Assembly: GCA_013811805.1 (NCBI GenBank)
Contig: JACCUM010000094.1
Coordinates: 1 to 20,547 of the forward strand
Length of the DNA stretch: 20,547 nt
Direction: 5' to 3'
Origin: Geodermatophilaceae bacterium
Lineage (GTDB): Bacteria; Actinomycetota; Actinomycetes; Mycobacteriales; Geodermatophilaceae
Positions 7,113-13,351 of this stretch are shown here, piece by piece (position 1 is the stretch's first letter; the number at the start of each line of letters is the position of its first letter). The position numbers were made by a program, and so were the translations under genes. Under the pieces are notes generated by a model. The model saw nothing but the letters and a program-made list of their open reading frames with translations. It was not told the DNA's origin and did not search any database.

Positions 7113-8063
7113 GTGGAAAGCGCAAGCCCGACCGCGCGGGTCCTGCTGGCCCTCGAAGTCCTCCAGGACAGCCCCGGCGTCTCCGCCGAGCGACTGGCCA
7201 GGAGGCTCGAGATCACCGACCGGGCCGTTCGACGCTACGTGCGACTCCTCCGCGACGCCGGGATCCCCATCGAGTCCACGACAGGACGGTACGGCGGCTA
7301 CCGCCTCGGCCGCGGCAACCGGCTACCGCCGCTGATGCTGTCTGCGGCCGAGGCGCTCGGCCTCGTGATGGTGGTGCTGGAGGGCCGGTCCGGCGCCGCC
7401 GACGCTGCTGACCCGGCGGGCAGTGCGATCGACAAGATCGTCCGGCTGCTGCCAACCTCGGTCGCGGAGTCGGTCGCAGTGATCCGCCAGGTGACCACGG
7501 CCCAGACGGGCTTGGTGTCTGAGGCCCCGGACCCGGAGACCACCGCGACCCTGGTGCGGGCGGCCGAGGCCCGGCGCCGGGTGCGCGTCACCTACCGGCT
7601 GACCCAGGAGCAGGTCATGGAGGTCGACCCCTGGGCGGTGTCGGTGTGGCGGGGGCGGTGGTACCGGCTGGGCTGGTCCCACAACAAGGCCGCCCGACGG
7701 GTGCTCCGGGTCGACCGGATCACCTCCATCGTCGTACTGGACATGGCGTTCACCCCGCCCGGCGACCTCGACCCAATCGCGACGATCGAGGAGCACCTGA
7801 GCACGGGTTGGCGGTACGACGTGGAGGTCGTCATCGACGCGCCCGTGGACGCGGTCGCGGGGTGGCTGCCCCGCAGCCTCGGGCGGCTGAAGCCGACTGA
7901 TGCTGGCCGCACCCGACTCGTGGGCACCACCGACGAGCCGTTCTGGTACGCCCGGCACCTCACCGCGATCGAGGCGCCGTACCGCATCGTGTCGCCTCGC
8001 GAGCTGCGCGCCGCCGCCCGCGATCTCGGCCAGCGACTGACCCGAGCCGGCTCGGCGGGCTAG
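7113..8063 (+). CDS. WYL-domain helix-turn-helix transcriptional regulator
   Basis: This 316-residue regulator has an N-terminal winged HTH (about residues 5-62, LARRLEITDRAVRRYVRLLRDAGIPI, then the TGRYGGYRLGRG wing). A central WYL domain follows at about 145-215, whose signature is written WYRLGW (183-188). A C-terminal WCX extension spans about 232-312 (YDVEVVIDAPVDAVAGWLP). WYL domains are thought to bind nucleic acids or nucleotides and to tune the regulator. GTG 7113 is preferred over in-frame ATG 7053 because GAGG sits nine bases upstream and homology starts there. It is divergent from the DinB/GNAT operon, the likely target. Full length and intact. Confidence 0.92.
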   Translation: MESASPTARVLLALEVLQDSPGVSAERLARRLEITDRAVRRYVRLLRDAGIPIESTTGRYGGYRLGRGNRLPPLMLSAAEALGLVMVVLEGRSGAADAADPAGSAIDKIVRLLPTSVAESVAVIRQVTTAQTGLVSEAPDPETTATLVRAAEARRRVRVTYRLTQEQVMEVDPWAVSVWRGRWYRLGWSHNKAARRVLRVDRITSIVVLDMAFTPPGDLDPIATIEEHLSTGWRYDVEVVIDAPVDAVAGWLPRSLGRLKPTDAGRTRLVGTTDEPFWYARHLTAIEAPYRIVSPRELRAAARDLGQRLTRAGSAG

Positions 8064-8078
8064 ACCTCCTTGCGATGA

Positions 8079-8362
8079 CCCCACGCCTTCGCCTTGATCG
8101 ACAGCTACGTGTTCGGCTTCGCGCTCTCCGAGAATGCACTGCCCATCAACGACCCGGAGACCGTGGCCGAGTTGCCGAATCGATGAGGCTGCAGTACTTG
8201 GCCGAGGCCTATCCCGCTCTTCTCGAATTCACCACTGAGCACATCCTCAAGCCCGGTTACGACTTCGGCGCCGAGTTCGGGTTCGGGCTCAACCTGATCC
8301 TTGACGGCCTCACGACGTCGATGACCGCCCACGGCACCGAACTGACCCGCAGTGGTCAGTAA
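8079..8362 (+). pseudogene. C-terminal relic of a TetR family regulator, frameshifted
   Basis: Right after the WYL stop the plus strand encodes PHAFALIDSYVFGFALSENA and NDPETVAEL, then the frame closes at a TGA (8184-8186). It continues in another frame as VAESMRLQYLAEAYPALLEF, TEHILKPGYDFGAEFGFGLN and LILDGL, ending at 8362. Together these match the C-terminal ligand-binding half of a common actinobacterial TetR subfamily. One lost G at GAG(G)TT near 8170-8173 would join the two. The DNA-binding domain and any start codon are missing, because the relic starts only 15 bases after the preceding gene. It cannot make a working regulator. Confidence 0.8.
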
Positions 8363-8376
8363 CAACAGTTTATGAG

Positions 8377-9189
8377 TCACGACGCATGTCGGTAACTGAC
8401 CACTTCGTGCAGCCGTCCGGCTAGGAACTCTTCCCAGGATCGGTGGCCAACGGCGTGTTCGGGGGCGAGGTTGGCCCCGGCTCGGATTGCGAGGGCCGCC
8501 TTGCCGGGTAGGTGGACCGGCATGAGCACCCGGAGTCGGTGACTGGCCCGCAGGTAGCTGCGCACCAGTTCGGTCAACTCGTACACGAGTGGCCCGCCGA
8601 TATCGGGCACCAGGCCGGACGGCTTGCCCAGCGAGAGCTCGACGAGGCGGGCCGCCACCTCCTCCGCCTCGACCGGCTGGAATCGGACTCCGGCCGGGAC
8701 CGGGATCACAGGGAGCTTCGCCAGTTGCTGGACGACGGTGAACATCAGATCGTGGAATTGGGTGGCGCGCAGCGTCGTCCACGGCAGTCCGGAGTGGGTG
8801 ACCACCTCTTCTGCCGCCCGCTTGGCCGCGAAGTAGCCGAACATGGCGCGGTCGATCCCGCTGACGACCGGAATCCGTTCGGCGCCGACCACCGAGATGT
8901 AGACCAGGTGCTGGGTACCGGCGCGCGCCGCCGCTCGTACCAGGTTGCGGGCCTTGTCCTCGTCGCCCTTGGTGCTGCCCGCGCAATGCACGATGGTCCC
9001 GACGCCGTGCACCGCGGCGTCGACCCCCTCGCCGGTGGCCAGATCGCCGACCATGAACTCGATGCCGTCGCCGGGCTCGTGGCTGCGGCGACTGAGTACC
9101 CGTACGGAGCAGTCGGTCACCCGCAAGCGAGCCACAACGAGGCGCCCGAGCGTGCCCGTGCCGCCGGTGATCAGAAGTGGTGAGGTCAT
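8377..9189 (-). CDS. NmrA/atypical SDR-type NAD(P)-binding oxidoreductase
   Basis: The 270-residue product is a Rossmann protein of the NmrA-like atypical SDR group. The dinucleotide loop TGGTGTLG is at residues 8-15. GDLATGEGVDAAVHGVGTIVHCAG gives the next two strands, and YISVVGAERIPVV is typical of the family; there is no strict YxxxK catalytic pair, though YFAAKRAAEEVV resembles it. ATG 9189 is preferred because GGAG lies six bases before it; ATGs at 9195 and 9201 are also in frame. It is divergent from an ECF41-type sigma factor. From the family literature, oxidoreductases, epimerases and carboxymuconolactone decarboxylases are the usual partners of ECF41 factors, which fits. The substrate is unknown. 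Confidence 0.92.
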   Translation of the reverse strand: MTSPLLITGGTGTLGRLVVARLRVTDCSVRVLSRRSHEPGDGIEFMVGDLATGEGVDAAVHGVGTIVHCAGSTKGDEDKARNLVRAAARAGTQHLVYISVVGAERIPVVSGIDRAMFGYFAAKRAAEEVVTHSGLPWTTLRATQFHDLMFTVVQQLAKLPVIPVPAGVRFQPVEAEEVAARLVELSLGKPSGLVPDIGGPLVYELTELVRSYLRASHRLRVLMPVHLPGKAALAIRAGANLAPEHAVGHRSWEEFLAGRLHEVVSYRHAS

Positions 9190-9227
9190 GGTCATCTCCA
9201 TGTCGTTCGTCGGGAGTCGATCTCCTG

Positions 9228-9254
9228 AGTCACATCGGGTGGGGTTCGCGGGTC
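9228..9254 (+). promoter_or_regulatory. Predicted ECF41-type promoter of the sigma factor gene
   Basis: AGTCACA (9228-9234), 16 bases, then GGTC (9251-9254). As I recall it, the ECF41 promoter is TGTCACA, 16 bases, CGTC, so this matches 6 of 7 and 3 of 4 bases at the right spacing. The start of transcription would be about 30 bases before GTG 9293, meaning the sigma factor would drive its own gene. Not tested. Confidence 0.55.
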
Positions 9255-9263
9255 TACTGGTAC

Positions 9264-9290
9264 GACACCCCGCGACGAAGGAATGTGACC
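9264..9290 (-). promoter_or_regulatory. Predicted ECF41-type promoter of the oxidoreductase gene
   Basis: On the minus strand, GGTCACA (9290 to 9284), 16 bases, then TGTC (9267 to 9264). Both the hexamer GTCACA and the spacer length equal those of the plus-strand promoter in the same gap. The leader to ATG 9189 would be about 65-70 bases. The two promoters face each other and overlap by their downstream parts. Confidence 0.55.
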
Positions 9291-9292
9291 TG

Positions 9293-10177
9293 GTGGACGA
9301 GCACGCCTGGCTGACCGAGCGTTTCGAGGCAGACCGGACTCGGCTCCGGGCGGTGGCCTACCGGATGCTCGGCTCGCTCAGCGAGGCCGATGACGCCGTC
9401 CAGGAATCCTGGCTGCGCCTGAGTCGCGCTGACACGAGGGGGGTCGAGAACCTCGCTGCGTGGTTGACCACCGTGGTGGCGCGGGTGTGTCTGAACATGC
9501 TGCGCACGCGCGAGGCACGGCGCGAGGAGCCCCTCGGCGTACACATCCCCGACCCGATCATCAGCCACGCGGACGGAGGCGACCCCGAGCACGAAGCCTT
9601 GCTGGCCGACTCGGTCGGGTTGGCGCTGCTCGTCGTGCTCGACACGCTGACGCCGGCCCAGCGGCTGGCCTTCGTGCTGCACGACATGTTCGCCGTGCCG
9701 TTCGAGGAGATCGCCCCGATGATCGAGCGGTCCCCGGCCGCGGCCAGACAGCTCGCCAGCCGCGGCCGCCGCCGGGTCCAGGGCGCGGCCCCCGCTCCCG
9801 ACCCTGATCTCGGCCGTCAGCGCGCCGTTGTCGAAGCGTTCTTCGCAGCAGCCCGCGACGGTGACTTCGACGCGCTCGTCGCCGTGCTCGACCCCGACAT
9901 CGTGCTCCGGGCCGACGGCGGCACGGTGCGCGCCCGCCAGACCGTCGTGATTCACGGTGCCGGGGACGTGGCCGCCCAAGCGGTTCTCGCCACCCGCTTC
10001 GCGCCGTTCGTGCGACCGGCGTTGATCAACGGCACCGCTGGAGTCGTCGTCGTCGCAGGCGAGCGGGTGCTGTCGGTGATGGGCTTCGCCGTCGCGCACG
10101 GGAGAATCGTTGCCATCGACGTGCTCCTCGACCCAGAACGCTTGGCCGCCCTTGACCTGGCCGCCCTCGACGACTGA
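9293..10177 (+). CDS. ECF41-type RNA polymerase sigma factor with SnoaL-like C-terminal domain
   Basis: The 294-residue sigma factor directs RNA polymerase to its own small regulon. Region 2 covers about residues 8-72 (LRAVAYRMLGSLSEADDAVQESWLRL) and region 4 about 108-162 (LDTLTPAQRLAFVLHDMFAVPFEEIA, ending AARQLASRGRRRV). A SnoaL-like domain follows at about 175-285 (VVEAFFAAARDGDFDALVAVLDPDI, LRADGG, and LLDPERLAALD at the place of the family NPDKL motif). In ECF41 factors this fused domain replaces an anti-sigma factor, and none is seen nearby. GTG 9293 has AAGGA about nine bases upstream; a much longer upstream frame runs through the divergent gene and is not used. Intact. Confidence 0.93.
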   Translation: MDEHAWLTERFEADRTRLRAVAYRMLGSLSEADDAVQESWLRLSRADTRGVENLAAWLTTVVARVCLNMLRTREARREEPLGVHIPDPIISHADGGDPEHEALLADSVGLALLVVLDTLTPAQRLAFVLHDMFAVPFEEIAPMIERSPAAARQLASRGRRRVQGAAPAPDPDLGRQRAVVEAFFAAARDGDFDALVAVLDPDIVLRADGGTVRARQTVVIHGAGDVAAQAVLATRFAPFVRPALINGTAGVVVVAGERVLSVMGFAVAHGRIVAIDVLLDPERLAALDLAALDD

Positions 10178-10274
10178 GCCGCCACGTTCCAGGTGGAGTT
10201 GGGTGCGAGCCCGCACGTACCAGGGCGATGCGCTGACCTCGAACGGCGCAGTACGGCTTACCAGACGGCTGGAG

Positions 10275-10658
10275 TCAGTGCGCGATCTCCCAGATGTGGC
10301 CGCCGGGATCGCGGAAGCTCGCGGTACGCACACCCCACGGCCGATTCATCGGTCCGTTCAGCAGTTCCACTCCGCGGGCGGTCAAGTCCGCGCACATGGC
10401 GTCCACATCATCGACCTCGATGGTGAACTGGGAGTGGGATTCGGCCGCGGGATCGCCTACTACCGCAGGCTCGATGAGTTCGGGTGCCGCTGTGACCGTC
10501 AGCAGATTGACGATCGTATTGCCGAAGTTGAACACCGCTGATGCATCGTCTTCGTAGGAAACGGGGAGCCCGAAGACATCCCGATAGAAATGTTTCGTTG
10601 CCGCCAAGTCCTCGGTGAACAGGGTGATGGCGCTGATCCCACTCGGCCACGAACTCAT
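10275..10658 (-). CDS. VOC (glyoxalase/bleomycin resistance) superfamily protein
   Basis: A 127-residue VOC-fold protein, one pair of beta-alpha-beta-beta-beta modules. The first half has ISAITLFTEDLAATKHFYRDVFG, the second SQFTIEVDDVDAMCADLTARG and the closing SFRDPGGHIWEIAH with a Glu at the usual metal site. The family includes glyoxalase I, dioxygenases and antibiotic-binding proteins; the reaction cannot be assigned. ATG 10658 has GAGGG seven bases upstream, inside the end of the preceding DUF1801 gene whose stop is only 3 bases away, so they form a two-gene operon. It converges on the ECF41 gene with a 97-base gap containing only a weak 5-bp stem. Confidence 0.92.
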   Translation of the reverse strand: MSSWPSGISAITLFTEDLAATKHFYRDVFGLPVSYEDDASAVFNFGNTIVNLLTVTAAPELIEPAVVGDPAAESHSQFTIEVDDVDAMCADLTARGVELLNGPMNRPWGVRTASFRDPGGHIWEIAH

Positions 10659-10661
10659 CGG

Positions 10662-11057
10662 CTAGCCCTCGCCCTTCAGCTTGCGCCAGCCACCCGCGCG
10701 GTTGTTGGCGATGATCTGCTGGAACATTGCGCGCAGTGCTGGCGCGTTGATCGTTTCGCCTTTCCGTACAGCCACCGTACGGGCGGTCTGGTTGTCGTGT
10801 CCGCCGGTGATGATGCGCTCCGGATCGGGGACGATCGCGCCGTCGTACAGGAAGACGTTGACGTGGTCCTTGGCCGCCAGCAGGGCGCAGATGTTGCCCT
10901 GCAAGACGAAGTACGGCTGAACCCTGCGCTTGATGGTCTCGGTGACCTCGTCATCGGTGGCGTGGACCAGATCGCGGACCTCGCGGCAGATGGCCTGCTG
11001 CCACTCGGGCAGGGCGTCGATGTAGCTGTCAACGCGTGGATCGGCGGAATAGGTCAC
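10662..11057 (-). CDS. DUF1801 (YdhG/YjbR-like) family protein
   Basis: About 131 residues of the DUF1801 family, whose structure is known as a small iron-chaperone-like fold but whose role is unclear. Family marks: DPRVDSYIDALPEWQQAICREVRDLVHATD at the start, ETIKRRVQPYFVLQGNICALLAAKDHVNVFLYDGA in the centre, and TVAVRKGETINAPALRAMFQQII at the end. GTG 11057 is favoured because GGGGAG lies just upstream; ATG 11069, four codons earlier, is possible but has no ribosome site. It is the first gene of an operon with the VOC protein and is divergent from the ChaB-like gene. Confidence 0.88.
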   Translation of the reverse strand: MTYSADPRVDSYIDALPEWQQAICREVRDLVHATDDEVTETIKRRVQPYFVLQGNICALLAAKDHVNVFLYDGAIVPDPERIITGGHDNQTARTVAVRKGETINAPALRAMFQQIIANNRAGGWRKLKGEG

Positions 11058-11126
11058 GGATCTCCCCATAGCGTGAAGACGTCGCTCGAATGTGTACGCC
11101 GCCAGCCCGCAGGGTATGGCCACCAC

Positions 11127-11552
11127 ATGCCCAAGACAACGAAGAGCGGTAAAGCGAAGAAGAGTGAGCTGCCCAGCACGCTGCAGCGCTCGGACGTCCA
11201 CGCCCAACAGACCTTCGCGAAGGCGCACGACTCGGCAGCCGATCAGTACGGCGATGCCGAGCGCGCACACCGGGTCGCGTTCTCCGCCCTCAAGCACACC
11301 CACGAAAAGGTCGGCGACCATTGGGAACCCAAGGAGGGCGGCAAGAAGGGCCCGTCGGACAAGCAGGCCGAAGGTGGGGTCAACACCTCACGCGAAACCG
11401 CAGGTGGGGTCGATGCCAACGCATCCAAGAAGCACCTGCAGGACATCGCGAAGCGGCTCGACGTACCGGGTCGGTCCCGGATGACCAAGGGCGAACTGGT
11501 CGATGCGATCCAGAAGGCCAACAACCGGGAGACCGCGAAGGCCCGCTCCTGA
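11127..11552 (+). CDS. ChaB family protein with Rho-N/SAP-like tail
   Basis: A 141-residue basic protein. Residues about 14-70 form the ChaB domain (LPSTLQRSDVHAQQTFAKAHDSA, AERAHRVAFSALKHTHEKVGDHWEPK). ChaB was named as a regulator of the ChaA cation antiporter in E. coli, but actinobacterial members are not linked to ChaA. A Lys/Gly-rich linker (70-98) leads to a C-terminal helix-extended-loop-helix (KKHLQDIAKRLDVPGRSRMTKGELVDAIQ), like the Rho N-terminal or SAP fold that binds nucleic acids. The fusion suggests a DNA/RNA-associated role. ATG 11127 is chosen because homology starts there; the frame extends upstream without meaning. It converges with vapC, 32 bases away. Confidence 0.88.
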   Translation: MPKTTKSGKAKKSELPSTLQRSDVHAQQTFAKAHDSAADQYGDAERAHRVAFSALKHTHEKVGDHWEPKEGGKKGPSDKQAEGGVNTSRETAGGVDANASKKHLQDIAKRLDVPGRSRMTKGELVDAIQKANNRETAKARS

Positions 11553-11584
11553 CGCGACAGGACCAACGCCCAAACGCCGCTGCC

Positions 11585-11950
11585 TCAACGGATCTGGTGG
11601 ATGGCTTCGGTGCTTCCCCACGCCGAGTCGGCGGTCCAGACCGAGGCCCCGAGTCGCTCGCCGGTGGCAAGGCACAGCCGATCGGCCAAAGACAGTCCGC
11701 TTGAGGCACGCCACAAGCGGGCGCCGCGTTCGGCATCGGTGGCTGTCACCGGCTCCACGCGAAGTCCGTAACTCATGAGCAGACCGCGAGCCAGCTCCCA
11801 GTCCTGGTCGTGCGCATAGAGCTTCTGGGCAACCTCTGACCAGTTCGCCGCGCTGCATGCCCCGCCCACCAGGAGTTCTTGCTCCACAACATCAGCGCCC
11901 GGCTCACCTTGCAGAAAACACAGCAGGGCCGATGCGTCGAAGAGGTTCAC
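11585..11950 (-). CDS. PIN-domain ribonuclease toxin (VapC-type)
   Basis: VapC toxins are metal-dependent RNases, many of which cut tRNA or rRNA. The 121-residue protein has the four acidic PIN residues: Asp5 (VNLFDASALL), Glu39 (NWSEV), Asp90 (GLSLADRLCLATG) and Asp108 (WTADSAW). GTG 11950 is chosen because GAGG lies eight bases before it and PIN proteins usually start right at this strand; an in-frame ATG at 11971 would overlap the antitoxin. The AbrB-type antitoxin ends 10 bases upstream on the same strand. The gene is intact and probably held inactive by that partner. Confidence 0.92.
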   Translation of the reverse strand: MNLFDASALLCFLQGEPGADVVEQELLVGGACSAANWSEVAQKLYAHDQDWELARGLLMSYGLRVEPVTATDAERGARLWRASSGLSLADRLCLATGERLGASVWTADSAWGSTEAIHQIR

Positions 11951-11960
11951 CCGGCCAGCC

Positions 11961-12206
11961 TCAAGCGGCATCTTCAGTGGCTGCTTGCTTGCGACGGTCG
12001 GCGAGAAGCTCGGCGACGAGATCGAGGCCGCGCAGCTTCTCCCTGAGCAGGGATTTGGCCTGCTCCCTGGTCGCCAGCACGATTCCCTGCGGGGTGTCGA
12101 GCATGACCAGAGGTGACCCCGCGCGCAGTCCCAAGCGTTCGCGCAGTTCGGCGGGGATCACCAGCCGCCCGCGCTCACCCATCTCAACGGCGTACGTCCC
12201 ACTCAT
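11961..12206 (-). CDS. AbrB/MazE-fold antitoxin (VapB-type)
   Basis: An 81-residue antitoxin paired with the PIN toxin. The N-terminal swapped-hairpin DNA-binding domain reads YAVEMGERGRLVIPAELRERLGL, then GSPLVMLDTPQGIVLATRE completes the barrel. The C-terminal helical region (LLREKLRGLDLVAELLADRRK) should wrap the toxin and then ends in an acidic tail. ATG 12206 is chosen since the barrel begins right there; longer upstream starts read through the promoter. A GTGTG-A-CACAC palindrome eight bases before the start is a good autoregulation site. It differs in fold from the ribbon-helix-helix antitoxin at 3214-3408. Confidence 0.92.
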   Translation of the reverse strand: MSGTYAVEMGERGRLVIPAELRERLGLRAGSPLVMLDTPQGIVLATREQAKSLLREKLRGLDLVAELLADRRKQAATEDAA

Positions 12207-12213
12207 ATCCCTA

Positions 12214-12224
12214 GTGTGACACAC
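12214..12224. promoter_or_regulatory. Predicted vapBC operator
   Basis: GTGTGACACAC is an 11-bp palindrome with one central odd base, 8 bases upstream of the vapB start codon. VapB proteins of the AbrB fold commonly repress their own operon at such sites. The palindrome is seen; the binding is inferred. Confidence 0.45.
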
Positions 12225-12246
12225 GCCTATCCGCCGTGGGCTGGTG

Positions 12247-12774
12247 TCAGGCGTCGTCGGGTACGACATGCATGGCTGCCTCTTCGGCGCTGGCCCCAGC
12301 GCTGTCGATTCCGACGTCGTCAGCGTTGAGCTGACCCTCGACATCGGTGTGCGCGCCCTCGTCGGGTGCCACCAGCCGTCCGGCTCGGTCCGCACCCACC
12401 TGGTCGTCGATCAGTTCGCCGACCTGGTCGTCGACCAAGGCGCCGGCACCGTCGAGCTCAGCGTCGAGGTCAGTGTCGATCTCGGCGTCGACCGGGTCCT
12501 CGCCGTCCGTGCTGGCTGCGGCGGCCTGCTCGACCTCGGCCAGAACCGGATCAGGCTCCTCCTGGACCAGCCGCTGATCGAGGGACTCCCCGTGTTCCTC
12601 TTCCTCCGCGGTGGTGCCGAATCCTTGACCGGGCGACCACTTCTCCGGGGCGGTGTAGCCCTCGTCCAGCACGTCGTCGACGTTGCGGTCCACAAGGGTG
12701 TCCTCGGACTGAAGCTGGGTCTCCTCGTCGACGCTGTAGGTGTTGTACGGCGTGGTGTCGTCGCTCTGGCTCAT
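12247..12774 (-). CDS. DUF5709 family acidic protein
   Basis: A 175-residue, strongly acidic protein of the actinobacterial DUF5709 family, function unknown. The conserved N-terminus is visible: TQLQSEDTLVDRNVDDVLDEGY, PEKWSPGQGFGTTAEEEE and ESLDQRLVQEEPD. The rest is Asp/Glu/Ala-rich and probably disordered (AEIDTDLDAELDGAGALVDD with two similar copies of DDQVGELIDDQVGAD), ending in HVVPDDA. There are no membrane segments. ATG 12774 follows GGTGGGGG. It reads toward vapBC with a 40-base gap, so read-through is possible, and it is divergent from the small protein gene at 12950, with a long inverted repeat midway between them. Confidence 0.88.
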   Translation of the reverse strand: MSQSDDTTPYNTYSVDEETQLQSEDTLVDRNVDDVLDEGYTAPEKWSPGQGFGTTAEEEEHGESLDQRLVQEEPDPVLAEVEQAAAASTDGEDPVDAEIDTDLDAELDGAGALVDDQVGELIDDQVGADRAGRLVAPDEGAHTDVEGQLNADDVGIDSAGASAEEAAMHVVPDDA

Positions 12775-12823
12775 GCCCCCACCCTGACATGACGTTGTGC
12801 GGACGTCACGAGCCCGTACCCAT

Positions 12824-12882
12824 TGATGTCGCAGGTTTGCAGGTGACACACCCGGCGTGTCCCCTGCTTACCTACGACATCA
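12824..12882. repeat. 59-bp imperfect inverted repeat between divergent genes
   Basis: Left arm 12824-12849 and right arm 12857-12882 are each 26 bases and match as reverse complements at 22 of 26 positions, with a 7-base centre (ACCCGGC). The outer eight bases TGATGTCG and inner GACAC are perfect. It lies almost exactly midway between the two divergent start codons. As a DNA site it could bind a dimeric regulator; as RNA it could fold into a hairpin from either strand. It may also be a copy of a dispersed palindromic element. Confidence 0.7.
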
Positions 12883-12949
12883 GGACGGTCGGAGACGTAC
12901 AGGTACGCGGCTTGGCATGCGGGCCAGCGAACTGGGTATGGCTGAAGGC

Positions 12950-13315
12950 ATGACCGTCGTGCGCTTTCAGGATCTTCCGCTCGGAGACCGCAAAAAGGCC
13001 TGGGACGGCGACGCGGCGGATAAGCGGGTACGTAAGTGGGCCTCGGCCAAGGAGGAGCCCAACACCAGCTACCGAGACGCCCACGTCTGGTACGACGGGT
13101 CGGCCCCGGACAACTTCGGCAGCTACAAGTTGCTCATCGCCGACGTCATCAACGGCCGGCTGACCGCCATGCCACGCGGTGTGATGGCAGCTGCGGCGGT
13201 GATCCAGGGCTCGCGCGGTGGGGTCGATCTACCCGACGACGAGAGCCCACGCGTCCGCGGACACCTGGCCCGTTACTACGACAAGATGGGCGACGACCCA
13301 CCCTGGGACCGCTGA
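12950..13315 (+). CDS. Small protein with a phage-associated domain
   Basis: About 121 residues. The pattern WDGDAADKRVRKWA, then YRDAHVWYDGS.PDNFGSYKLLIADVINGRL, RGVMAAAAVIQGSRGGVDLPDDE and VRGHLARYYDKMGDDPPW strongly recalls a domain I know from actinophage head-maturation proteins and from free-standing hypothetical proteins. No protease residues are apparent, and no other phage genes lie nearby, so this is probably a domesticated or host version. ATG 12950 begins TVVRFQDLPLGDR; ATG 12938 four codons earlier is equally possible. Its neighbours (ChaB-like, DUF5709) are other small, polar proteins of unknown role. Function not assignable. Confidence 0.75.
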   Translation: MTVVRFQDLPLGDRKKAWDGDAADKRVRKWASAKEEPNTSYRDAHVWYDGSAPDNFGSYKLLIADVINGRLTAMPRGVMAAAAVIQGSRGGVDLPDDESPRVRGHLARYYDKMGDDPPWDR

Positions 13316-13351
13316 GCCCCGCTCCATCGCCCTGATCCGGAGCAGAGTGAC

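Noticed and set aside
8945..9292. Upstream extension of the sigma factor frame by 116 residues
   Set aside because: It reads through the divergent oxidoreductase gene. GTG 9293 has a ribosome site and is where homology begins.
10203..10216. Stem GTGCG-AGCC-CGCAC between convergent genes as a terminator
   Set aside because: Only five base pairs and no T tract; too weak to call.
9254..10333. 359-residue open frame on the minus strand
   Set aside because: It is antisense to the ECF41 sigma factor, has no recognisable domain, and is explained by GC-rich codon bias.
12824..12882. Insertion-sequence ends
   Set aside because: The arms are separated by only 7 bases, there is no transposase nearby and no target duplication was seen.
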